A program made the position numbers and the translations under genes. A DNA stretch of 60,658 nt from Lewinellaceae bacterium (lineage in GTDB: Bacteria > Bacteroidota > Bacteroidia > Chitinophagales > Saprospiraceae). Numbering within the stretch: the first letter of the stretch is position 1; every line of letters starts with the position of its first letter. Shown here piece after piece: positions 36,758 through 45,985 of this stretch. The notes under the pieces were generated by a model, which was not told the DNA's origin, ran no database searches, and saw only the letters and a list, made by a program, of their open reading frames with translations. The stretch is from the NCBI GenBank assembly GCA_020636445.1, contig JACJXV010000025.1:1-60658 (forward strand). Direction: 5' to 3'.

Positions 36758-37037
36758 TGGTTTAGAGCCGCCACTCACTCCGCTCGTGGCTAGTTTAGAG
36801 TCGCACCTGCGGTGCTGGTTTAGAGCCGTGCCTACGGCACTAGTTTAGAAAGTTGGTTTAGAGCGTTGAAATGGTTTAGAGGACGTTGTGTAAACTTTAA
36901 AACTTTCTAGACCCTCTAAACTAAGCCCGTAGGGCTGGCTCTAAACCAGTAGGGAGCGCAGCGAACTACGGCTCTAAACCAGTGAGCGCAGCGAACGGCT
37001 CTAAACCAGCAAGCGAAGCGCAGCGGCTCTAAACCAG
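36758..37037. repeat. Inverted array of GGTTTAGAG phrases separated by hairpin spacers
   Basis: Six forward phrases GGTTTAGAG (or TAGTTTAGA) between 36759 and 36882 face five reverse phrases CTCTAAACCAG between 36912 and 37037. Several spacers are hairpins: GCACC-TGC-GGTGC, GTGCC-TAC-GGCAC, AGCCC-GTA-GGGCT. The right-arm spacers share AGCGCAGCGAAC or AGCGAAGCGCAGC. Unit and spacer lengths vary (13-33 bp). The array lies between the divergent hydrolase and gpsA genes. Confidence 0.85.
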
Positions 37038-37153
37038 AAACCCAGGTTGTCCAAAATTCGGGATGACATATATCAGTTCGACCACGGAAATTGTCAAAGA
37101 AGGGGAAAAATAAACGTACTTTTACGGCAATTATTCAGGAACCAACCATTGGT

Positions 37154-38200
37154 ATGACAAATAAAGTCCCGGGGACTAGAGTTGGCGTGATTGGTGCCGG
37201 CACTTTTGGTACCGCCATTTCCAATTTACTGGCACATAATGTTGATGTACTGCTTTTTTCCCGGAAGCCGGAGGTAGTAGATTCCATTAATCGCGACCAT
37301 CGCAATCTGGATATTACCTTATCGCCACGGATCACGGCCACCAATGACTTGCGGGAGATTGCAGAGCAATGCTACCTGATCTTTCCGGTAGTTCCCTCTG
37401 ATGGCTTTCGCACGATGATGCGCCAATTGGGTCCTCATCTGCTACCCTACCATATTCTGATTCACGGTACGAAAGGGTTTGATGTAGAATTAGCCGACGA
37501 TGAAATTCACGCTGGCCTGCTGCGTCCCGAACACGTACACACAATGAGTCAGGTAATCTGCCAGGAGAGCGTAGTGCGCCGGGTAGGTTGTCTGTCGGGG
37601 CCAAACCTGGCGTCCGAAATTTTGGAAGGGCAACCCACGGCAACGGTCATTGGCTCGGCTTTTGACGAGGTCATCCAATCGGGTAAAACCACGTTGAGCA
37701 GCGATCAGTTCCACGTATTTGGCACCCATGACATTCTGGGAGCCGAATTTGCGGGAGTGCTCAAAAACGTCATCGCCATTGGCTCCGGGATTCTCCGGGG
37801 GAAAGGCCTGGGTAAAAACATCCAGGCCATGCTTATCACCCGGGGACTGGTGGAGATGGTCACCTTTGGCAAAGCCTTCGGGGCCAGTAGCAGAGCCTTT
37901 TTTGGCACAGCCGGCATTGGCGACCTGGTCGCTACCGCCACCTCAAGCAGCAGCCGGAACTTTACGTTTGGCTATCGCCTGGGACAGGGTGAAACCTTTG
38001 AACAAATCCAGGCCTCCATGCCGGAGCTCGCCGAGGGTGTCCGCACGCTGAATATTACCCGCCATTTAGCAAATTATTATAAATTGCGCATGCCGATAAC
38101 CCAAATGCTCTATCGTGTCGTTTTTGAAGGATTTGACATGGATAAAGCATTACGTTATTTAATCACCTATCCTTACGACGTAGATGTCGATTTCTTATAA
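37154..38200 (+). CDS. gpsA: NAD(P)-dependent glycerol-3-phosphate dehydrogenase
   Basis: 348 residues from the ATG at 37154. A TTG 21 codons upstream in frame exists (MSKKGKNKRTF...) but the family begins close to the Rossmann motif, here GVIGAGTFGT at 11-20. The enzyme reduces dihydroxyacetone phosphate to sn-glycerol-3-phosphate for phospholipid synthesis in the cytoplasm. Conserved elements: the HGTKGF loop, SGPNLASEI, the catalytic lysine in AGVLKNVIAIGSGI, and the C-terminal GIGDLVATATSSSSRNF with the NAD-contacting R. The YfhO-type gene begins 20 bp downstream on the same strand. Confidence 0.94.
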   Translation: MTNKVPGTRVGVIGAGTFGTAISNLLAHNVDVLLFSRKPEVVDSINRDHRNLDITLSPRITATNDLREIAEQCYLIFPVVPSDGFRTMMRQLGPHLLPYHILIHGTKGFDVELADDEIHAGLLRPEHVHTMSQVICQESVVRRVGCLSGPNLASEILEGQPTATVIGSAFDEVIQSGKTTLSSDQFHVFGTHDILGAEFAGVLKNVIAIGSGILRGKGLGKNIQAMLITRGLVEMVTFGKAFGASSRAFFGTAGIGDLVATATSSSSRNFTFGYRLGQGETFEQIQASMPELAEGVRTLNITRHLANYYKLRMPITQMLYRVVFEGFDMDKALRYLITYPYDVDVDFL

Positions 38201-38220
38201 GCCCACATTAAGTCATTAGC

Positions 38221-40728
38221 ATGAACCCGAAATTCAAGGTCATCCTGCCGCACATCAGTGCTGTTATTATTTTCCTGCTTTGCAGCATTGCTTATTTCTC
38301 GCCTCAACTGCAAGGAAAGGTCATGTTCCAGCCGGACCTGGTGCAATACCAGGGAATGGCACACGAACTCATTACCTACCAAAAAGAAACCGGCCACCAG
38401 ATTCTGTGGACCAATTCGATGTTCAGTGGTATGCCCACCTACCAGATCAGTGCGGTTCGCGATGGTAACCTGCTGCGCTATCTGGATAATGCCCTGCAAC
38501 TAGGTATTGACCGGCCGATCGGACGCTTTCTGGCGGCGATGCTGAGCTTTTACCTGCTCCTCGTCTTGCTGGGCGTGAATAGCTGGATTGCCATCATTGG
38601 GGGTATAGCGTTTGGACTCACCACCAATAACCTCATTCTGATGGAGGCCGGGCACTCCTCCAAAGTCGGTGCCCTGAGTTATATGCCCCTCATCGTAGCC
38701 GGAATCCTCCTGGCCTTCCGGGAAAAATACCTGCTGGGAGGTGCCGTCCTCGCGGCCGGGTTGGGCCTCAACCTCTACGCCAATCACCCGCAGATGACGT
38801 ATTATCTGCTGCTCAGCATCCTGATTTTTGGGCTGATCCGTCTGATCTATGACATTCGTGAAAAGCAATTGGCCTCCTTTTTCAAAGCCATGGGAGCGCT
38901 GGTCGCCGGCGCATTACTTGCCGTTGCCGCCAATGCCTCCTCGTTATTAACGACGCTGGAATATACCCAGGACACGATGCGGGGTAAACCCATTCTGGAA
39001 GCAGCCAATTCCACCGAAGCTGCAACGAATAGCAGCACCCAGGATGGCCTGGCCTGGACCTACGCCATGCAGTGGAGCAATGCGCAAAGAGACTTACTGG
39101 CTACCTTTATCCCTGGTGCAGTGGGCGGAAGTTCGCAGGAAAAGCTGCCGAAAAATTCCCAGGTAGTCAGCAACCTGGCGGCTAAAGGGATGAACCTCCC
39201 CGCCGACATTAAACTGCCCTATTACTGGGGTGGACTAACCTCTACGAGTGGCCCCGCCTATCTGGGTGCTATTGCCATTTTCCTGTTTATTTTAGGGCTT
39301 CTTTTGGTCAAAGGTCCCGAAAAATGGTGGTTAGCCGCCAGTGTCGTTTTCACCATGGCCTTGTCGCTGGGTAGTCATTTAGAGTGGTTTAACCGCTTCT
39401 TTTTTGACTCGGTGCCCCTCTACAATAAATTCCGTGCCCCGAGTTCCATTCTGGGCGTTACGGCCTTTTTGTTACCGATTCTCAGCTTTCTGGCACTCGA
39501 CCGCTTCCTCAACGCTGAGCGTACCCGCAAAGAAACCCTGCGCGCCCTGCAAATTGCCGGCGGTGTTGCGGGCGGGTTTGCCTTACTGATGTGGCTACTG
39601 GGTCCCGGACTCTTTACCTTTGCCGGCGGTAGCGATGCCTCCTTACAGCAGTCAGGCTTTGACATCGGTACCGTCATTGCCGACCGGAAAAGTATGTTAC
39701 AGGGCGATGCACTGCGCAGCTTTTTCCTGATTGCCCTGGCTGCTGGGTTGCTCTGGGCTTTTGCAACCCAGAAACTAGGAAAAACGGCCGTGATAGCAGG
39801 CGTCGGTGTGTTGGTTCTCTTCGATGTGTGGAGCGTAGGCCGTCGCTATTTCGATCAGGGTGTATTTATTACCCAGCAGCAGTACCAGGCAAACTTTGCC
39901 GCGCGGCCGGTGGATCAGCAGATTTTGCAGGATCCCGACCCCTATTACCGCGTACATGATATTACTTCCGATCCCTTTAGGTCTGCTATGGCTTCTTACC
40001 ACCACAAAACAGTCGGTGGCTACCACGCTGCCAAACTGCAACGCTACGACGACCTGATTTCCCGTCATCTGGCAAAAGGTAATCAGGCGGTGTTTAATAT
40101 GCTAAACACCAAGTATTTTATCGTGCAAGGCGCCAATAACACCCCTACTGTGCAACTTAATCCTGGTGCAGCTGGAAATGCCTGGTTTGTCAGCAATATT
40201 CAACTGGTGGCAACCGCCAATGCGGAGATCGATTCGCTGGAGAACTTTGACCCAGCCGCCAAAGCCTTTGTGCACGAGGAATTCCAACCCTACTTGCAGG
40301 GATTAACCCCAACGGGTGCCGGAGACATTAAACTGACCTCCTACAAACCGGAGGAATTAGTCTACCAGTCCAATAGTGATAGCGAGCAACTGGCTGTATT
40401 CTCGGAAGTCTGGTATGGCCCCAACAAAGGCTGGCAAGCCTTCATTGATGGCAAGCCAGTGGATCATATTCGCGCCAATTTTGTGCTGCGGGCTTTGCGT
40501 GTTCCCGCCGGGCAGCACGAAATCGTATTCCGGTTTACGCCGGCGGTATATACCCAGGGGAAAACCATTTCACTGATTGCCTCAAGCATCCTTTTGCTGG
40601 CTTTGCTGGGCATTTTCATCCCACAGGCCCTGCATTTTTGGCGGACGCCGGCTCCCGTGGAGGCACCGCCGCCGCCAGCACCAAAGGCCGCCGCTCCAAA
40701 AACCGCAGTTCGCAAAAAGAAAAAATAG
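38221..40728 (+). CDS. YfhO-family multi-spanning membrane protein
   Basis: 835 residues with about 12 hydrophobic helices in the first ~530 residues, then a large soluble C-terminal region (about 540-790), a last membrane helix (TISLIASSILLLALLGIF) and a P/A/K tail (APVEAPPPPAPKAA, KKKK end). Features usual for the family include the N-terminal loop QPDLVQYQGMA and GHSSKVGALSYMPLI. YfhO proteins are GT-C-like membrane proteins; the Bacillus YfhO transfers sugars to lipoteichoic acid and the Listeria homologue glycosylates wall polymers, so a lipid-linked sugar donor is likely but untested here. It sits directly upstream of the glycan-synthesis genes, 38 bp before the first glycosyltransferase start. 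Confidence 0.85.
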   Translation: MNPKFKVILPHISAVIIFLLCSIAYFSPQLQGKVMFQPDLVQYQGMAHELITYQKETGHQILWTNSMFSGMPTYQISAVRDGNLLRYLDNALQLGIDRPIGRFLAAMLSFYLLLVLLGVNSWIAIIGGIAFGLTTNNLILMEAGHSSKVGALSYMPLIVAGILLAFREKYLLGGAVLAAGLGLNLYANHPQMTYYLLLSILIFGLIRLIYDIREKQLASFFKAMGALVAGALLAVAANASSLLTTLEYTQDTMRGKPILEAANSTEAATNSSTQDGLAWTYAMQWSNAQRDLLATFIPGAVGGSSQEKLPKNSQVVSNLAAKGMNLPADIKLPYYWGGLTSTSGPAYLGAIAIFLFILGLLLVKGPEKWWLAASVVFTMALSLGSHLEWFNRFFFDSVPLYNKFRAPSSILGVTAFLLPILSFLALDRFLNAERTRKETLRALQIAGGVAGGFALLMWLLGPGLFTFAGGSDASLQQSGFDIGTVIADRKSMLQGDALRSFFLIALAAGLLWAFATQKLGKTAVIAGVGVLVLFDVWSVGRRYFDQGVFITQQQYQANFAARPVDQQILQDPDPYYRVHDITSDPFRSAMASYHHKTVGGYHAAKLQRYDDLISRHLAKGNQAVFNMLNTKYFIVQGANNTPTVQLNPGAAGNAWFVSNIQLVATANAEIDSLENFDPAAKAFVHEEFQPYLQGLTPTGAGDIKLTSYKPEELVYQSNSDSEQLAVFSEVWYGPNKGWQAFIDGKPVDHIRANFVLRALRVPAGQHEIVFRFTPAVYTQGKTISLIASSILLLALLGIFIPQALHFWRTPAPVEAPPPPAPKAAAPKTAVRKKKK

Positions 40729-40766
40729 GCGCAACGCTAGCAAGCTTTGCTTCGCCGATAGTTGGC

Positions 40767-42086
40767 ATGGGACGAAGAGTACTGATTATTACCTATTACT
40801 GGCCTCCTTCCGGAGGCATAGCGGTGCTGCGCTGGTTAAAAATGGCCCGGCACCTCAAGCAAGCGGGCTGGGAACCGGTTATCTATACGGTAGCGAATGG
40901 CGACTACCCCTCTCTCGATGCCGGTCTGGCCGCTCAGGTTCCCGCCGACATGGAAGTAATCCGGCAGCCCATCTGGGAGCCTTATTCCTGGTACCGGCGC
41001 TTTCTCGGCCTCCGCAAGGATACGAAGATCCAAACGGGGATGCTTAGCGAAGGTAAAAAATCCTCGTTCAAGGAATATATCGCCCGCTGGGTGCGCGGTA
41101 ACCTGTTTATCCCGGATGCGCGCTGCTTTTGGATTCGCCCTTCCGTCAGGTATTTGCGCGACTATTTACAGCAGCATCCCGTGGATGCCATTGTCAGCAA
41201 TGGGCCACCTCACTCGGTGCATTTGATTGCCCTCGGCATCAAACATTCCCTGGGGGTACCCTGGGTCGCCGATTTTCGCGATCCCTGGACCAATATCGAC
41301 TTCTATCACAAACTGGAGCTTACCCGCTGGGGCGATGCCCGCCACCGCCGGCTGGAACAGCAAATCATGCGGCATGCCGATTTGGTGACCACCGTGAGCT
41401 GGACCTGGGCCGACGAATTCCGGCAGCTGGGGGCCAAGCGGGTGGAAGTGGTCAACAATGCTTTCGATGAGGAGGATTTTCCTGCATCAGGAGCCACTGA
41501 GCTGCACCCGGGCTTCACGCTAACGCATACCGGATCCCTGAATAGTGACCGCAACCCCCAGATTCTCTGGCGGGTGCTGCGTGACCTGGCCCAGGCTGAT
41601 CCTCAATTCCGGCAGGATTTGCAACTGCGCTTCATTGGTGCCACCGACCTGTCTATCCGGCAGGCTGTTACCAGCCACGGCTTGGAAGGTAACGTCACGT
41701 ATATCAACCAGCTGTCGCACCAGGAAGCCCTGCAGGCCTTACTTGAATCACCGCTGTTGCTCTTACCCCTCAACGACACGCCCAATGTCCAGGGAATTAT
41801 CCCGGGGAAGGTATATGAATACCTCGCCAGCGGCCGGCCAATGCTGGCCATCGGGCCCCCTACCGGAGATACCGCCCGCATCATCCGGGAAACAGGCGCG
41901 GGTGACATCTACGCCTTTGCTGACGAAACCGGGCTTCGCCAGGGAATACTCCGCTGGTATCAGCGTTATCAGGAAGGAACACTTGCCGGCGCCCCCGGGG
42001 AAAACATCACGGCCTATTCGCGGCGGAAACAAGCCGAAAAAATGGCCCAATTGATTAGCCAACTGTTAACGACAACCACGACATGA
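40767..42086 (+). CDS. Glycosyltransferase, GT4-like (GT-B fold)
   Basis: 439 residues from the ATG at 40767, giving MGRRVLIITYYWPPSGGIAV, the standard GT4 opening with the glycine loop. The frame upstream of it belongs to the end of the YfhO gene. N-terminal acceptor domain (to about 215) and C-terminal donor domain with LTHTGSLNSDRNP, the nucleotide-sugar segment NDTPNVQGIIPGKVYEYLASGRP (split here for length: NVQGIIPGK, YEYLASGRP) and the E-x7-E-like motif. Donor and acceptor are unknown. The stop overlaps the wecC start by 4 bp (ATGA), so the two are translationally coupled. Confidence 0.88.
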   Translation: MGRRVLIITYYWPPSGGIAVLRWLKMARHLKQAGWEPVIYTVANGDYPSLDAGLAAQVPADMEVIRQPIWEPYSWYRRFLGLRKDTKIQTGMLSEGKKSSFKEYIARWVRGNLFIPDARCFWIRPSVRYLRDYLQQHPVDAIVSNGPPHSVHLIALGIKHSLGVPWVADFRDPWTNIDFYHKLELTRWGDARHRRLEQQIMRHADLVTTVSWTWADEFRQLGAKRVEVVNNAFDEEDFPASGATELHPGFTLTHTGSLNSDRNPQILWRVLRDLAQADPQFRQDLQLRFIGATDLSIRQAVTSHGLEGNVTYINQLSHQEALQALLESPLLLLPLNDTPNVQGIIPGKVYEYLASGRPMLAIGPPTGDTARIIRETGAGDIYAFADETGLRQGILRWYQRYQEGTLAGAPGENITAYSRRKQAEKMAQLISQLLTTTTT

Positions 42087-43300
42087 AACAATACGAAAGC
42101 GCGGTGATGATGGGACTGGGGTATATCGGTCTGCCCACCGCAGCGCTGATGGCCAAAAAGAAAATCAAGGTCCTGGGCGTCGATATAAACCCCGCTGTTG
42201 TCGAAACCGTCAACCGGGGGGAAATTCATATCGTGGAGCCCGAGCTGGACGGCCTGGTGCACCACGTCATTGAAAAAGGCTATCTGCGGGCCAGCACCCA
42301 GCCGGCCGCAGCTGACGTTTTTCTCATTGCCGTACCCACCCCTTTTCAAGAAAATCACGTACCCGACCTGCGCTTTGTGGAAGCAGCCACCCGGATGGTC
42401 ATCCCGCTGCTTCAGCCGGGTAACCTGTTCATTATTGAATCCACCAGTCCGGTAGGAACCACCGAGAAAATGGCAGCCCTTGTCTATCAGGAGCGACCTG
42501 AGCTGCAAGGCCATTTGTATGTTGCCTACTGCCCGGAACGGGTATTGCCCGGCAATGTCATCTATGAACTGGAACACAACGACCGGGTTATTGGAGGTAT
42601 TGATGAGGCTTCGGCCCAACAGGCGTTGGCCTTTTATCGCCAGTTTGTCAAAGCGGAACTCCACCCTACCAATGCCCGCACGGCGGAAATGTGTAAGCTC
42701 GTGGAAAATGCCTTCCGCGATACCAATATTGCCTTTGCCAATGAGCTATCGATGATTTGCGATCGGGCGGGAATTAATGTCTGGGAGCTGATCCGGTTGG
42801 CCAACCGCCATCCGCGCGTCAATATTCTGCGGCCCGGCGCCGGCGTTGGCGGCCATTGCATTGCCGTGGATCCCTGGTTTATCGTAGCCGATTTTCCGGA
42901 GGAAGCCCAAATCATTCGCAAGGCCCGCGAAATTAACACCTACAAAACCGAGTGGGCAATCGAAAAAGTCAGCAATGCCATTTTGCGGCTCCACCAAACC
43001 CTGCAACGCCGCGCACGGGTAGCCATTATGGGACTAGCCTTCAAGCCCGATATTGATGATTTGCGGGAATCACCGGCGTTATACATCGCCCAGCGCTTAC
43101 TGGCCGCCGGGGAAGCCGACTTCCTGGTGGCAGAACCCCATGTACAACAATTAGCAGGATTTACGCTTGTTCCTTACCCGGAAGCATACGCACAGGCCGA
43201 TTTGGTCGTTTTCCTCGTAGCCCACAAACAGTTCCGCTTATTGCCCGCCCAGCCGGACAAGCAGGTACTTGATTTTTGTGGCGTTCGCGATACCCAATAG
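42083..43300 (+). CDS. wecC: UDP-N-acetyl-D-mannosamine dehydrogenase
   Basis: 405 residues. Oxidises UDP-ManNAc to UDP-ManNAcA (two hydride transfers to NAD+). Rossmann motif MMGLGYIGLPTAA (G11, G13, G16). Central motifs include the active-site lysine in CKLVENAFRDTNIAFANEL and the catalytic cysteine in GVGGHCIAVDPWF. The closing domain carries AIMGLAFKPDIDDLRESPAL. These match WecC rather than UDP-glucose 6-dehydrogenase, and its partner wecB follows 2 bp later, supporting the name. Product is used for enterobacterial-common-antigen-like or capsular sugars. Confidence 0.93.
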   Translation: MKQYESAVMMGLGYIGLPTAALMAKKKIKVLGVDINPAVVETVNRGEIHIVEPELDGLVHHVIEKGYLRASTQPAAADVFLIAVPTPFQENHVPDLRFVEAATRMVIPLLQPGNLFIIESTSPVGTTEKMAALVYQERPELQGHLYVAYCPERVLPGNVIYELEHNDRVIGGIDEASAQQALAFYRQFVKAELHPTNARTAEMCKLVENAFRDTNIAFANELSMICDRAGINVWELIRLANRHPRVNILRPGAGVGGHCIAVDPWFIVADFPEEAQIIRKAREINTYKTEWAIEKVSNAILRLHQTLQRRARVAIMGLAFKPDIDDLRESPALYIAQRLLAAGEADFLVAEPHVQQLAGFTLVPYPEAYAQADLVVFLVAHKQFRLLPAQPDKQVLDFCGVRDTQ

Positions 43301-43302
43301 AC

Positions 43303-44448
43303 ATGAAAAAGATTTTAACTGTTTTCGGTACCCGACCTGAGGCCATCAAGATGGCCCCGCTGGTGCGGGCCTTTGCGGCAGCTCCTGCTGATTTCACCTC
43401 GCGCATCTGTGTCACAGCACAACACCGCGAGATGCTCGATCAGGTGCTGGAGGTTTTTGATATTACGCCGGATTATGATCTGGACATCATGAAGGACCGG
43501 CAAGACTTATATGACATTACTGCAAAAGTACTGGTAGGCATGCGGGAGGTCCTGAATGATTTCCAGCCCGACCTGGTGCTCGTTCATGGGGATACCACCA
43601 CTACCCTGGCCACCTCACTGGCGGCTTTCTACCAGCGGATACCGGTCGGCCATGTCGAAGCAGGGTTACGTACCTGGGACAAATACGCGCCCTGGCCCGA
43701 AGAGATCAACCGCCAGGTAACCAGCCGGATTGCCACCTACCACTTTGCCCCAACACCCCAGGCCCGGGAAAACCTGATTCACGAACAGGTACCCCAGGGC
43801 GACATCTGGGTGACCGGCAATACCGTTATTGATGCCCTGCATCTGGCATTGGAAAAAATTGAACGATCAGCAGCCCTGAAAACGGCTCTTCAACAGGAGT
43901 TGGCAGCTGCCATTCAGGCGCCCGCTTTCCAGCTCGGACAAAGTACCTTTGTCCTGATTACCGGTCATCGGCGTGAGAATTTTGGCGATGGGTTTGACCA
44001 GATTTGCCAGGCTATCCGCGAACTGGCCATGGCCTACCCGGAAGTGCACTTTGTATACCCCGTCCATCTCAATCCGCAGGTTCAGGGCCCCGTTCATGAG
44101 TGGCTGGGCGGCATTGCCAACATCCACCTGTGTGCGCCACTGAGTTATCTGCCGTTCATTTACCTGATGAGTCAGGCCTACATCGTATTGACCGATAGTG
44201 GTGGTATCCAGGAAGAAGCTCCCAGTCTGGGCAAACCCGTGCTGGTGATGCGCGATACCACCGAACGCCCGGAGGCCGTCACCGCAGGTACGGTTCGGCT
44301 GGTGGGAGCTAACCAGGAACGCATCGTAGCCGAGGTTAGCCGTTTACTGGACGACCCGGCGCACCACCAACGGATGTCGGCCGCCCAGAATCCCTATGGC
44401 GACGGGCTGGCAGCGGGGCGTATTCTGGAGGTGTTGCGGGGAAGGTGA
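43303..44448 (+). CDS. wecB: UDP-N-acetylglucosamine 2-epimerase (non-hydrolysing)
   Basis: 381 residues from the ATG at 43303, opening MKKILTVFGTRPEAIKMAPL, the family signature; a start 9 codons earlier overlaps wecC and adds nothing conserved. It interconverts UDP-GlcNAc and UDP-ManNAc, feeding WecC. Visible active-site segments: VHGDTTTTLATSLAAF, GHVEAGLRTWD, GHRRENFGDGF, and LTDSGGIQEEAPSLGKPVLVMRDTTERPE in order. The full length is normal. The wecC-wecB pair ends the forward cluster and is followed by the GTTTAT phrase array and a convergent glycosyltransferase. Confidence 0.95.
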   Translation: MKKILTVFGTRPEAIKMAPLVRAFAAAPADFTSRICVTAQHREMLDQVLEVFDITPDYDLDIMKDRQDLYDITAKVLVGMREVLNDFQPDLVLVHGDTTTTLATSLAAFYQRIPVGHVEAGLRTWDKYAPWPEEINRQVTSRIATYHFAPTPQARENLIHEQVPQGDIWVTGNTVIDALHLALEKIERSAALKTALQQELAAAIQAPAFQLGQSTFVLITGHRRENFGDGFDQICQAIRELAMAYPEVHFVYPVHLNPQVQGPVHEWLGGIANIHLCAPLSYLPFIYLMSQAYIVLTDSGGIQEEAPSLGKPVLVMRDTTERPEAVTAGTVRLVGANQERIVAEVSRLLDDPAHHQRMSAAQNPYGDGLAAGRILEVLRGR

Positions 44449-44451
44449 TGA

Positions 44452-44592
44452 GGTTTATACCGCTTCGCCAGGTTTATGCCACTCACTGCGTTCGTTCGGT
44501 TTATACCGCTTCGCTCAGTTTATGACCGTTCGCTATCGCTCACTTGGTTTATGGGGTTTATTAGGTTTATTAGGTTTATGGGGTTTAGAGAG
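44452..44592. repeat. GTTTAT phrase array downstream of wecB
   Basis: Ten GTTTAT/GTTTAG phrases in 141 bp, spaced from 9 to 26 bp, with spacers such as ACCGCTTCGC, GCCACTCACTGCG and GACCGTTCGC. The last part becomes nearly tandem (GGTTTATTAGGTTTATTAGG). Spacer wording is shared with the 36.8-kb array. It starts 4 bp after the wecB stop. Confidence 0.8.
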
Positions 44593-44668
44593 TTTTGCCA
44601 GGTAGCCTGTCGGCTGATTTTAGGAATCAACCCATCGACCCAACACGCTAAAACGCCAGTTTCACGCT

Positions 44669-45802
44669 TTAGCGCATGGCCTTTTGCAAAACGCTCCAGA
44701 GGTAATCCAAATGTCTTTCAAGGGTGTAATGATCGCGGATGCGCTGATGTGCGGCGCGCCCCATTTGGGCGGCACGATCGGGATCCTGGGCCAGTGCGAT
44801 CATGTGCTGGGCCATACCGTTGACATCGCCTTCGTCGACCAGCAGGCCGGTTTCTCCTTCCACTACAACATCCTTGATGCCCGCATGGCGCGTGGCAATA
44901 ATGGGCAGGCCCGATTGCATAGCCTCAAGGATGGCAACAGGTGTACCTTCCGAATCCCCATCTGCTGCGCGAACGGAATGTTGGACAAACGCGCGGGCCT
45001 GGTGATGAAGGCGGCCTATTTCAGCGGGCGACATACTACCGGGGAACGAAACCTGTTCGGCGATGCCTAATTCATTCGCCAGTGCTTTGGAGGATTCCCA
45101 CAGGGGCCCATCGGCGACCATGGTCAAGCGGGCTTCGGGTACTGCACGTACCACTTGTGCGAAAGCCTGCAACACCAAATGGGGTGCTTTTTTTCCCGTA
45201 AAGCGCCCAACACTTAAAAACAGGGGCGGCCCTTCGCTCAGGGGAGCAAACTGAAAATGTGTGAAATTGGGGCCATAAGGGTTCAGTAAAACCTTTTCGG
45301 GCGGAGCTCCCAGGCCGATGAGCTGCTGCCGCATGTCCTCCGAAACAGCAATGATTGCTGCCGCCGCCTTAAACATCCGCTGATAGGGTACCCGGAATCG
45401 CTCCAGCGTAGCATACCGATAAGCATCCAAGCCATGAAAATGGACGACCAGGGGTACGCCTGCCCGTTGGCATACATCGGTGATAACCGCCCCAACGGGG
45501 CCGTACTCCGCCAGGACAACCCGCGCGCCCGATTGCTGCAACAGTCGGGTCATAGCTCGTTTGCGCAAGACAAAACCCCACCCGTTTTCGCCCGTAATCC
45601 GGTCAAATGCCGTTTCGGCATAGATCCAGGGCTTCCAGGCAGAAAATAACGGGCGCTGGTTGGGTCCATAGATCGGGTGATACCCTAGTTTGGGTGCGCT
45701 GTGGAATAACAGCACTTCGGCCGGCAAGCGTTCCATATGCTGCTGGATGAATGTTTCAGAATACGATGGCAGCGTGGCGGTAACTAAGGCAATTTTATCC
45801 AT
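44669..45802 (-). CDS. Glycosyltransferase family 4, colanic-acid type
   Basis: 377 residues. The N-terminal half is an acceptor domain starting MDKIALVTATLPSYSETFI, and the GT-B donor domain has FLSVGRFTGKKAPHLVLQAF, the PGSMSPAEIGRLHHQA segment and the E-x7-E motif EGTPVAILEAMQSGLPIIA. This is the pattern of WcaL/AmsK-like enzymes that assemble exopolysaccharide repeat units. It is convergent with wecB and divergent from the methyltransferase gene (183 bp apart), so it is an independent transcript within the glycan locus. Its stop codon lies inside a small CGCTAAA/TTTAGCG inverted repeat that could terminate transcription. Confidence 0.9.
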   Translation of the reverse strand: MDKIALVTATLPSYSETFIQQHMERLPAEVLLFHSAPKLGYHPIYGPNQRPLFSAWKPWIYAETAFDRITGENGWGFVLRKRAMTRLLQQSGARVVLAEYGPVGAVITDVCQRAGVPLVVHFHGLDAYRYATLERFRVPYQRMFKAAAAIIAVSEDMRQQLIGLGAPPEKVLLNPYGPNFTHFQFAPLSEGPPLFLSVGRFTGKKAPHLVLQAFAQVVRAVPEARLTMVADGPLWESSKALANELGIAEQVSFPGSMSPAEIGRLHHQARAFVQHSVRAADGDSEGTPVAILEAMQSGLPIIATRHAGIKDVVVEGETGLLVDEGDVNGMAQHMIALAQDPDRAAQMGRAAHQRIRDHYTLERHLDYLWSVLQKAMR

Positions 45803-45985
45803 GATAACGGGCTCGGTTGTAGATTGGAGAGCTTAGAGCGGCAAGATAAGGATTCTGTCGTTTTTCCGGAACGGGCGGCAGGACCAATCCCTGTTGCGTT
45901 ACCTGCTGGAAAAAACCGTATCCAGGTGTAGTGCCTAACCCATAATTCCAGCTTCTTTTTCTACCTTCATCCGCAAAAATTTGGC

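Noticed and set aside
36758..37037. CRISPR array
   Set aside because: Phrases are only 9-12 bp, occur in both orientations, spacers vary from 4 to 22 bp and are self-complementary, and no cas gene is near.
44560..44592. Telomere-like repeat (GGTTTATTA)
   Set aside because: Two to three units only, inside a longer phrase array and between ordinary genes; no linear chromosome end is implied.
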